From assembly GCA_910588855.1 (NCBI GenBank), contig CAJUSR010000003.1:1-64000 (forward strand): a DNA stretch of 64,000 nucleotides, read 5' to 3'. The stretch comes from an uncultured Kineothrix sp. (GTDB lineage: Bacteria; Bacillota; Clostridia; Lachnospirales; Lachnospiraceae). This document shows positions 44,415 to 52,126 of the stretch, one piece after another. Every line of letters starts with the position of its first letter. The stretch's first letter is position 1. Under the pieces are notes generated by a model, which saw nothing but the letters and a program-made list of their open reading frames with translations, had not been told where the DNA came from and did not search any database. The translations under genes were made by a program, and so were the position numbers.

Positions 44415-44585
44415 GGCAATGGGAGTTTGGGCGGATGGCGATAGTGCAAGTGATTTCATGCAATGGAAGCAAGACCATGATTAGAGTGGCAGCCATTGCT
44501 GCCACTCTAATCGGCTTATGGGCTTACTGGAATGTTCTGCCTGATAGAACTTGCACTATCGCCATCCGCCCAAACTCTCATTGCC
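44415..44585. repeat. 36-base inverted repeat with a nested 15-base hairpin
   Basis: Arms 44415-44450 and 44550-44585 pair at 35 of 36 positions. Nested between them, 44479-44493 and 44498-44512 form a perfect 15-pair stem with a CATT loop. The layout is like that of the element at 43963-44114 but the sequences are not related. Confidence 0.85.
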
Positions 44586-44725
44586 TCAATACCCTAATAC
44601 CCCAATACCCCAAAACTTCAATCCCTCAATCCCCCACTGCCTCGCTAAGCCACTGCTTCACCTCCCTCACTGCTTCAATCCCCCCCATCCTTTTTCATCA
44701 AAATCCAGAAAGGAACCACCATATT

Positions 44726-45430
44726 ATGAGTGAATATAAAAACGGAAAACTACAGTTGCCAAACGTAACCTTGGCGGCAATGGACAGCGTAAAGGTAAAA
44801 GCCACAGTGAAAGCGCTGGAATACAGCATGAGAGGCATCGACTTCGGCGAAGTACTGCTGATTACCCATAGGAAACCACTTTTTCTGCCGAAGGGGATTA
44901 CGTACAGGCATATCGATAAATTAAAAAATATTGATGCATTCAATTACGATATGATTTATAAAATCCATGAATATATTCATACGGATTATATGCTTTTGGT
45001 GCATTACGATGGATTTGTGGTAAATCCGGATATGTGGAGGGATGAGTTTTTAGAGTATGATTATATTGGCTCCCCTTTTCCGCTGCCAAAGGATGATTTT
45101 TCCTATCGGGATGCGGACGGGAATATTTGCAGGGTGGGGAACAGCGTGTCTATACGGAGCAAACGGCTTTTGGAATTTCCATCCAAAACGGGAATCCCCT
45201 TTGAGGCGGATCATGGGTTTTTTAATGAAGACGGGTTTATCTGTTGTAAAAACAGACATTTATTTGAGGCGGCGGGCATGAAGTATGCGCCGTTGGATGT
45301 GGCAAAGTATTTTGGGCATGAATCGATGATACCGGAAGTTGCGGGGATACGGCCTTTTGTATTCCATAAATGGGCAGGGACAAATGCGGAATACCCTAAT
45401 TTTGATTCCCGCAGGAAATATCCGGAATAG
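44726..45430 (+). CDS. DUF5672 protein, glycosyltransferase-like
   Basis: A 234-residue soluble protein. LPNVTLAAMDSVKVKATVKAL at the start, DYMLLVHYDGFVVNPDMW in the middle (a possible acidic donor-type motif), and PLDVAKYFGHESMIPE with PFVFHKW at the end are the features I associate with DUF5672, a family common in glycan loci and probably of glycosyltransferase fold. AAAGGA lies 11 bases before the ATG at 44726. The frame is open for 113 codons upstream, but that part is the inverted repeat and C-rich DNA, so I do not count it. The role is inferred from context. Confidence 0.7.
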   Translation: MSEYKNGKLQLPNVTLAAMDSVKVKATVKALEYSMRGIDFGEVLLITHRKPLFLPKGITYRHIDKLKNIDAFNYDMIYKIHEYIHTDYMLLVHYDGFVVNPDMWRDEFLEYDYIGSPFPLPKDDFSYRDADGNICRVGNSVSIRSKRLLEFPSKTGIPFEADHGFFNEDGFICCKNRHLFEAAGMKYAPLDVAKYFGHESMIPEVAGIRPFVFHKWAGTNAEYPNFDSRRKYPE

Positions 45431-45442
45431 AAAGGAAAAGAT

Positions 45443-46306
45443 ATGGTATACGATAGTTTTCAGTTTTTCAATGAATTGGATATTTTACTGTTACGGATGC
45501 ACATTTTGGACGATGTAGTGGATAAGTTTGTCATCAGCGAGTCTACTGTAACCTTCTCGGGGGATGCCAAGCCTCTTTATTATGAGGAGAACAAGGGGAT
45601 GTTCAAAGAGTTTGAGCATAAAATTATCCATAATGTGGTGGATGATACTCCTATGGATTGTAGTGCATTTATGCGGGACCATCACCAAAAATGTGCGGTG
45701 GCAAGAGGGCTGGAAGGATGTAGGCCTGAGGACATTGTCATATTCAGCGATGTGGATGAAATCCCCAATCCGGAGACATTGAAAAAACTGCTGCCGGAAG
45801 TGGAGAATGGAAAAATCTATATGTTGGCACAGCGTTTGTTTTATTGCTATCTGGACATGGAAGAGGTTTCGGGGAAACTGCTTTCGGTGACAGGGGAATT
45901 TGAAGGCGTTGATAAGCCGATGTGGCTGGGGACAAAGATTTGTAAATATGCCATGTTGGATAAGTACACCACAGAAGAGCTGCGGAATAAGGAGCAAAAA
46001 GAAGTAGGAGTGCGCATACCGGACGGCGGCTGGCATTTCAGCTATATGGGAGGCGGAAAAAACCAGTCGGTAGAGGATAGGGTAAAATATAAAATAAAGA
46101 GTGCGGCGCATCAGGAGTACAATAACCGTTCTACACTGTCGAAGGTAAGGAAGAATATTAAGAACCATCAAGATATTTTTGGCAGGGATGCCCGGATGGT
46201 CCAGGTGGAAATAGATGAGACGTTTCCTAAGTATTTAAGGGAGAATATCGATAAATACCAGTATTTGCTCTATCAGAAACCGAAGTGGTATGAATTTTGG
46301 AAGTGA
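45443..46306 (+). CDS. GT17 family glycosyltransferase (beta-1,4-GlcNAc transferase-like)
   Basis: A 287-residue protein with VYDSFQFFNELDILLLRMH at the N-terminus, FVISESTVTFSGDAKPLYY, IVIFSDVDEIPNPETLK (donor Asp motif) and GGWHFSYMGGGKNQSVEDRVKY. These are the marks of GT17, whose eukaryotic member MGAT3 adds a bisecting beta-1,4-GlcNAc; bacterial members sit in capsule and O-antigen loci with mostly unknown specificity. AAAGGAAAAGAT precedes the ATG. It is 12 bases from the DUF5672 gene, so the two are likely co-transcribed. Confidence 0.85.
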   Translation: MVYDSFQFFNELDILLLRMHILDDVVDKFVISESTVTFSGDAKPLYYEENKGMFKEFEHKIIHNVVDDTPMDCSAFMRDHHQKCAVARGLEGCRPEDIVIFSDVDEIPNPETLKKLLPEVENGKIYMLAQRLFYCYLDMEEVSGKLLSVTGEFEGVDKPMWLGTKICKYAMLDKYTTEELRNKEQKEVGVRIPDGGWHFSYMGGGKNQSVEDRVKYKIKSAAHQEYNNRSTLSKVRKNIKNHQDIFGRDARMVQVEIDETFPKYLRENIDKYQYLLYQKPKWYEFWK

Positions 46307-46498
46307 TAGAAGTAATGTGCCGGTATGAAAATCATAGGTATCATAAGTCTGGCATAGGCAAATAGATATGCAGGCATGGCGCTTGGCTTATTGTACACGA
46401 AAGCCAGGGGGATAGGTTCTGCTGTGCCATGTGGAAGATTGGGGAAGCAGGAAGAAGGAAAAAGGAAAAAGGCAGAGTATTAGGAAAAGGGATATTGT

Positions 46499-47503
46499 AT
46501 GGTCGGAACGGAGTTTATCAAAGGGCAGGGGCTTGGAAACCAGTTGTTTTGCTATGTGTCGGCAAGATGTATTGCCGCGGATTTGGGATACCGGTTCGGT
46601 ACGGCCGGGCAGGAACAACTGGCAGTCAATATCCATAGCAAAAAAGGAATGTATTTTATGGATATGGATTTGGGTGTGCCCATTACTGAAAAAGGGAATT
46701 ATAAAGTTTATCAGGAAAAAGAAAAAAGAATATACTTGAAAAACTGTGTTCACGACATGGTTCACGGATGCTATGTGGCGGACGAGGACGAGGATATTTA
46801 CGGGATAGGGGATAATACGCTTATTTACGGGAATTTGCAGGCGGAGAAATATTTCCTTTCCCATAAAAAAGAAATTAAAGAATGGCTGAAAGTGAAAAAA
46901 GAATACGATTCCTATGAGTATACGAGGGATAATTTGTGCATTATCAACGTGCGGGGCGGAGAATATGCGGATAACCTTTCCCTGTTCCTGCGCAGGAAAT
47001 ATTGGATGGATGCAATAAAAAATATGCGAAGTATCCGCAGCGATATGGAATTTCGCATTGTGACGGATGATGTGGAAGCGGCCAGGAGGATTCTGCCGGG
47101 TATAGAAGCGTACCATTTGGATTTGGACAAGGATTATGTGACATTGAAGAATGCCAGATATTTGATTTTATCAAATTCTTCTTTTGCGTTTTTCCCGGCT
47201 TTTACAAGTGAGACGGTGAAAACGGTTATTGCCCCGAAATATTGGGCAAGGCATAACGTGTCGGATGGGTACTGGGCTTCCGGGCAGAATATTTATGAAG
47301 GTTTTTTGTATCAGGATAAGATGGGGAAACTTTTTGATGCAAAACAGTGCAGACGGGAGTGGGAAACATATAAAAAGGAAGGCGGCATGGATACAGGGAG
47401 GAAAAAATATACGGAAAGGGAAATCAGGACCCGGGAAAAGGCGGACAGGGCTTTGTATTGGGTGAATAAGATAAAGGGCAGACTGGAACGGCCGTATATC
47501 TAA
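46499..47503 (+). CDS. GT11-like fucosyltransferase variant with altered GDP-fucose motif
   Basis: A 334-residue protein with the GT11 opening FIKGQGLGNQLFCYVSARCIA and the C-terminal block LILSNSSFAFFPAF. In the place of His-x-Arg-Arg-Gly-Asp-Tyr it has INVRGGEYAD (near 147-156): His becomes Asn, the second Arg becomes Gly and Asp becomes Glu. This may be a diverged subgroup with a different donor rather than an inactive enzyme, since the rest is intact. AAGGGA lies about 7 bases before the ATG. A basic, helical C-terminal tail (about 285-334) is added. The 192 bases upstream hold no gene. Confidence 0.7.
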   Translation: MVGTEFIKGQGLGNQLFCYVSARCIAADLGYRFGTAGQEQLAVNIHSKKGMYFMDMDLGVPITEKGNYKVYQEKEKRIYLKNCVHDMVHGCYVADEDEDIYGIGDNTLIYGNLQAEKYFLSHKKEIKEWLKVKKEYDSYEYTRDNLCIINVRGGEYADNLSLFLRRKYWMDAIKNMRSIRSDMEFRIVTDDVEAARRILPGIEAYHLDLDKDYVTLKNARYLILSNSSFAFFPAFTSETVKTVIAPKYWARHNVSDGYWASGQNIYEGFLYQDKMGKLFDAKQCRREWETYKKEGGMDTGRKKYTEREIRTREKADRALYWVNKIKGRLERPYI

Positions 47504-47516
47504 GAGGAGGATTGGA

Positions 47517-48455
47517 ATGTTGAAAAAGATACGTAATATGGCAGATAGATATGAAAGGAATAAATTGTGCATTGCGATTGCAGTTTTATCCATATTAATT
47601 TTTTTCGCGCCTAATTATAGGAAAGGGTTAATCGAAGGGTCGGACGCGCCATTTCATTTGGCGAGGATAGATAGCCTGGCACAAGACTTATCAAAAGGAA
47701 TCTTTCCGGTAAAAGTGCATACGGAGCTTGGTTATGATTATGGTTATGGGGTAGGGTTATTTTATCAAAATCATTTTTTGTATCTGCCGGCATTTTTACG
47801 GCTTTTGGGGTGTTCTTTGGAGACGTCTTATAAGATATCGGCCACGGTTTTGCTTGTATTTTGTGCGGCTTTGGCAGTGAGTGCATTGGATATCAGCGAT
47901 GACTGGAAAAAAATCTTAGTGGTGATGAACTTTGTGATTGCCGTATATTTTGGGATAGGAATGATAAACGGGCTGAATATGGATGAGCGGACGGCAGATT
48001 ATTCGGAAAGGATTATTTATGAAGAGATTGCCGGATTCGGTGCAGGGGAAGAATAGCTGCCGGTGGAAACCGCACGGGAAATGATTAACGATTTGAACCA
48101 GGCTATAGCAGACGATGGAACAATGGTAACAGGTGAAAAAACGGAAGCATATTATCGTTTTATAGCCGATACGGGAAAGGAATATTATGATGTGCCTTTT
48201 ATTTATTATAGAGGATATCAAGCGGTGGCAGAGGATGGCAGACGCCTGGAAGTGGATAAGAATCCGGAAACTTCGATGGTAAGGGTATTTCTACCAAAGG
48301 AAGGAATGGAAGCGGGGAAAATGGAAGTGGCAGTGAGATATGAAGGAACTGTTTTGCAGAAACTTAGCTATGCGATAAATATTGCGGCTGTGTTGGCAGT
48401 AACAGGGGCATCGTTTTTGTACTTCCGGAAAAAGAGAAAAACAGCGCAGGGATAA
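47517..48455 (+). pseudogene. decayed polytopic membrane protein gene (PTPS-related/YfhO-like), internal deletion and in-frame stop
   Basis: The first part (47517-48053, 179 codons) has an AGGAGG site, two or three helices and the first outside loop EGSDAPFHLARIDSLAQDL with DYGYGVGLFYQNHFLYLPAF, as in large PTPS-related or GT-C-like membrane proteins of 600 residues or more. TAG at 48054-48056 stops it. The same frame continues without a shift (48057-48455): LPVETAREMINDLNQ, a soluble domain, a last helix and a basic tail, i.e. the C-terminal end of such a protein. The total of about 312 codons lacks most of the expected helices. I read this as an internal deletion plus a nonsense change. Two short expressed proteins, with the second starting at GTG 48063, are possible but less likely. 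Confidence 0.65.
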
Positions 48456-48500
48456 TAGCTGGAAGAAACGGAAAGAAATGAGAAGGGGCTTGAAAAGGTT

Positions 48501-50906
48501 ATGGTAAAAGTATCCATCTGTATTCCGGCATATAATAACGGACAGGCAGTAAGAAGGCTGCTGTCGTCTGTGGAAAAACAGACGTTTAAAGACTACGAGG
48601 TTATTATTACGGATGATTCTGCCGGGGAGGAGATAAGTAGGCTGGCGGAAGAAAAAAGTTATATAAAATATTATAAAAACCCGGCGCCTCTTGGCGCAGC
48701 GGCAAATTGGAATGCGGCAATTTCCAAAAGCAGCGGGGAATATGTAAAAATTATGCATCATGACGACTGGTTTACGGATGAGGATAGCCTGAAAGCTTTT
48801 GTCGATATGCTGGAGGAACATCCGGATGCAGATTTGGCTTTTTCCGGCAGCAGGCAGGAAGAGGTTGGGAAAAGCTATGACCGTTTCATATCGGCAGGGG
48901 ATGCGGATTTGATTAAGAAGGATTACCGCAATCTGTATCTGGGGAATACGATTGGCGCGCCAAGCGCGGTAATTGTTAGAAGAAGCACACTGTATGCAGC
49001 AGATATTGTTTACGATGAAAAATTGACATGGCTGGTGGACATGGAATATTATATGCATATCCTGCAGCGTAACCCCCGGTTTGTATACACAGAAAAACCT
49101 CTGGTTTCCATAGGGGTAGGAAAGGAACAATTGACGCAGCGCTGCTGCGACGATAGGCAACTGCATGGGTTTGAATATGGATATCTTTATAAAAAATATG
49201 ATTTGGGATGCGAGGAAAAATACCGGAATAAACTCATCCCAATATTGGCAGATGCAGGGAAAAGCATAGAGGAGGCGGAAGCCTATGGCATTGGCCGGAA
49301 AGAATACCGGGCGGAGAAGAGGCGGAAGCTGCTTCGTAAGGTAGAGTGGAAATTGACGCATATCTTTAATGGGAAAACGATATTGGCTTTGATGATTTTA
49401 CTGTTTCTTATCAGTTTATTGCCGTTGCTTGGTTTGTCCGGGATAAATCATGCTGCGGGCGATGATTTGGGATACGGGAGGCTTACCCATCAGGCGTGGC
49501 TTCAGACCCATTCTTTGGGGGAAGTGATTAAGGCAGCAGGGCAGACGGTAAAAGATTATTATTACGGATGGCAGGGTACGTGGATGACGGTTTTCCTGTT
49601 TTCCCTACAGCCGGAAGTGTTTTCACCTACAGCTTATATCATAGTGCCTTTCCTTATGCTGGCATTATGGCTGGGGGCTACTTGGATTTTATCTTACTAT
49701 CTGCTGGTAAAAAAGGCAGGGTTTCCGCCCATATATTTTAGTATTCTATATTTATTGTTTGCAATGGCGGGGATTCAGTTTGTACCAAGTACGAAATCGG
49801 CTATTTTTTGGTACAACGGAGCAGCCCATTATACCGTTCCCTATGCGATTGCTTTGCTGGGCATTTATTCCTATTTCCGGTTTATCGATAAGGACGGGGA
49901 AAAGGGATGGGGGATTGGCAGTTATGCGGGATTGTCCGTTTGTCTGGTATTGCTGGGCGGGGGCAATTATCAGGCAGCGCTGTTTGCACCGATTATCATG
50001 GTATTGCTGGCGATATGCTGGTGGAAAAATAAGAGGAAGAGAAGAAGGGTTTTAGTATGTGTCTTTCCTTTGCTGCTGGAAATGGCCGGGCTCATCGTTA
50101 GTATGAAGTCTCCTGGCAATAAAGTACGGGGAGGGGCGGATTTTGGATTGAGTATCTCTTCTGCCGTGGGAACTGTGCTTTCCTGTTTTGTCAGGGGGGC
50201 GGTTCAGATAGGGCAATATATGATGGAACATCCCCTTCTTTTACTTTTCTTTGCGGCGGTGGCTGCTACATTATGGTGTATGCCGTGGAAAGATGGGAAA
50301 GAAAAAAGTTATCCTTTTCCAGGGTTGTTTGTGGTTCTTTCTTATTGCGTATACTGCGCTACTTTTGCACCGGAGATTTATGCCGGTGTGGAAGTATCGA
50401 GCGGTGTCTATAATATGAATTATTATGTATTTCTGTTTATGGTATTTGGTGATATGATATATGTAAACGGGGCATTAAGGAACCGGATAGGACGTTATGG
50501 AAACGGCGCAGGCTATGAAGGCACTTTGGATAGGAATCCATATGGATTAAGGAAGAAGGCATGTTATTTAGCCGTAATATGTATGGCGACCGGGTATCTT
50601 TATATATTTAAAGGGGATTTAAAATCGACCGCCACGTTCCGCTCCCTGGAATATATCAGCAGCGGGCAGGCGGCAGATTATAAAAGACAAATGGATTACC
50701 AAAAGTCGATACTTTTGGATGATACGATAAAAGATGTGGTGCTGCCGGAGATTAATAATGAACAAGGGCCGCTTATGTATATGCCTCTTACGGAAAACCC
50801 GGACGAGTTTACCAATAGCGTTACGAAATCATTTTACAATAAAAACAGTGTCATTGCCGTACCCAAATCGGTATGGGATGAAATGCATGGAACGGGTAAA
50901 AAGTGA
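48501..50906 (+). CDS. fusion of a GT2 glycosyltransferase and a DUF6056 membrane domain
   Basis: An 801-residue protein. Residues 1-290 are a GT2 domain (VSICIPAYNNGQAVRRLLSS, IITDDSAGEE, donor motif IMHHDDWFTDED, later TWLVDMEYYMH). From about 297 a polytopic domain of about ten helices begins, with the first outside loop INHAAGDDLGYGRLTHQAW followed by VKDYYYGWQGTWMT, the pattern of DUF6056, which looks like a GT-C transferase. A soluble C-terminal part of about 90 residues ends it. The junction is in one uninterrupted frame with no sign of sequence error. Cytoplasmic sugar transfer and an outside transfer step would thus be joined in one polypeptide. AAAGGTT precedes the ATG. Confidence 0.8.
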   Translation: MVKVSICIPAYNNGQAVRRLLSSVEKQTFKDYEVIITDDSAGEEISRLAEEKSYIKYYKNPAPLGAAANWNAAISKSSGEYVKIMHHDDWFTDEDSLKAFVDMLEEHPDADLAFSGSRQEEVGKSYDRFISAGDADLIKKDYRNLYLGNTIGAPSAVIVRRSTLYAADIVYDEKLTWLVDMEYYMHILQRNPRFVYTEKPLVSIGVGKEQLTQRCCDDRQLHGFEYGYLYKKYDLGCEEKYRNKLIPILADAGKSIEEAEAYGIGRKEYRAEKRRKLLRKVEWKLTHIFNGKTILALMILLFLISLLPLLGLSGINHAAGDDLGYGRLTHQAWLQTHSLGEVIKAAGQTVKDYYYGWQGTWMTVFLFSLQPEVFSPTAYIIVPFLMLALWLGATWILSYYLLVKKAGFPPIYFSILYLLFAMAGIQFVPSTKSAIFWYNGAAHYTVPYAIALLGIYSYFRFIDKDGEKGWGIGSYAGLSVCLVLLGGGNYQAALFAPIIMVLLAICWWKNKRKRRRVLVCVFPLLLEMAGLIVSMKSPGNKVRGGADFGLSISSAVGTVLSCFVRGAVQIGQYMMEHPLLLLFFAAVAATLWCMPWKDGKEKSYPFPGLFVVLSYCVYCATFAPEIYAGVEVSSGVYNMNYYVFLFMVFGDMIYVNGALRNRIGRYGNGAGYEGTLDRNPYGLRKKACYLAVICMATGYLYIFKGDLKSTATFRSLEYISSGQAADYKRQMDYQKSILLDDTIKDVVLPEINNEQGPLMYMPLTENPDEFTNSVTKSFYNKNSVIAVPKSVWDEMHGTGKK

Positions 50907-52126
50907 AAACAAAATTATTTGACAACAAACTTAATATAGGTAAACTTGGCGTTTTGCTGTTTTATTTGAGTATCACGTTGGAACTTATCATTGTCATTGT
51001 AGATAAGAGCAATTATACCAATCCGATAGAGGGGCAGTTGTTCCGGATAACTTTTTTGCTGGCGGCAGGAAAAGTCCTATGTACAAAATATTCTATCAGG
51101 GAATGGGCGTCAATGCTGTTATTTGGGCTTCTTGGCTTTGTATCCTATCGGGTGACGGGGCGGAATGAGATATTGCGCATTGTGGTTTTTATTGCCGCAT
51201 GTAAGGGAACGGATATGAAAAAGCTGTTGAAATATGTTTTTTATATGACAACGGCAGGATGTGTGCTTCTGGTTATATTATCGGTGACCGGGATTTACGG
51301 AAGACTGTCGCTGGAGACAGATTTCGGCAGAGGCTATACGCAGGTAAGATATTGCTTTGGGCTTGGGCATCCAAATGCGCTTCATTGTATGTTTATGATG
51401 CTGGTATTGCTGGGGCTTTACCTGTATAATGAAAAGATGAAGTGGTATGCTTATATTATATTGTTTGCCATGAATTATGCGTTGTATCTGCTGACAGATT
51501 CCAATACAGGGATGCTGATTACTTTCTGCGGGATTTTCGGCGGGGCTGTGGTGCATTATTGGAAAGGCATAAAAGGGAAAAAGTGGATATATGTAGCGGG
51601 GGCGGCAGTTTTTTTGTTTTGTGTGGGATTTTCAATATTGGCTGCAAATAAGGAGTTTGCCAAACCGGATTATTATATTTTCCAGTTTAATAATCCTTTG
51701 ATTGCCAGAGTGGAGGCGCATTTAAACGGGAGAATCCGGGATTTATATTTTGGCTCCATCCGCTGTGAAGGCATCACGGATACCTGGTCGTTGTTTTCCC
51801 AGCCAGAAAACGATTATTATTTTGACATGGGGTTTGTCCGCGTGTTTTACTGGTATGGCATCGTGCCCGGTTCTTTATTTGTATTATTAAATATACTGCT
51901 GATACGGCGGTTTTATAAAGAAAAGGACGGCATGGGCCTGGTGATGCTTTCGGTGCTTTCGGTCTATACCGTTGTGGAGGCACATCTGGTTTCCGTATAT
52001 ATCGGAAGGAATTATTTGCTGTTTTTAATGGGGATGTACGGTGGATGTCTGCCGGGGCTTTGCTCTGATAAAGAAGAACATTTATGGAATGCCCTCCGGT
52101 TTTTTGGGAAAATGGAGAAATTATGA
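50903..52126 (+). CDS. wzy: O-antigen/capsule polymerase candidate (Wzy)
   Basis: A 407-residue protein with about ten helices and a long outside loop (about residues 270-320) before the last helices. VRYCFGLGHPNALHCMFMML and LLTDSNTGMLITF match the pattern of Firmicutes Wzy polymerases (the Gly-His-Pro-Asn motif). GTG start overlapping the previous stop as GTGA. It lies between a glycosyltransferase and an initiating transferase, with Wzx at 59399, which fits a Wzx/Wzy pathway. Sequence conservation in Wzy is low, so the call rests on topology, this motif and context. A similar protein begins at 63202. Confidence 0.75.
   Translation: MKTKLFDNKLNIGKLGVLLFYLSITLELIIVIVDKSNYTNPIEGQLFRITFLLAAGKVLCTKYSIREWASMLLFGLLGFVSYRVTGRNEILRIVVFIAACKGTDMKKLLKYVFYMTTAGCVLLVILSVTGIYGRLSLETDFGRGYTQVRYCFGLGHPNALHCMFMMLVLLGLYLYNEKMKWYAYIILFAMNYALYLLTDSNTGMLITFCGIFGGAVVHYWKGIKGKKWIYVAGAAVFLFCVGFSILAANKEFAKPDYYIFQFNNPLIARVEAHLNGRIRDLYFGSIRCEGITDTWSLFSQPENDYYFDMGFVRVFYWYGIVPGSLFVLLNILLIRRFYKEKDGMGLVMLSVLSVYTVVEAHLVSVYIGRNYLLFLMGMYGGCLPGLCSDKEEHLWNALRFFGKMEKL

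Larger units (their letters stand above)
43927..44725. other. 800-base non-coding stretch with two long inverted-repeat pairs, an AT-rich part and a C-rich part
   Basis: I find no gene here. In order: a G-rich start (43927-43962); a 31-base perfect inverted repeat around a 90-base spacer (43963-44114); an AT-rich part with short repeats of AATAATTAAA (about 44215-44345); a 36-base inverted repeat (35 of 36) around a 99-base spacer (44415-44585); and a C-rich plus strand with CCCCAATA-like units (44586-44700) before the Shine-Dalgarno of the next gene. TAAAAT at 44329-44334 could be a -10 but lacks a fitting -35. Confidence 0.75.

Noticed and set aside
44387..44725. Upstream extension of the DUF5672 protein by 113 residues
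   Set aside because: This part of the frame crosses the 36-base inverted repeat and C-rich DNA, has no domain content, and a Shine-Dalgarno precedes the ATG at 44726.
48054..48056. Programmed read-through or non-standard amino acid at the TAG
   Set aside because: No supporting structure or tRNA is visible, and the joined protein lacks most family helices, so decay is the simpler reading.
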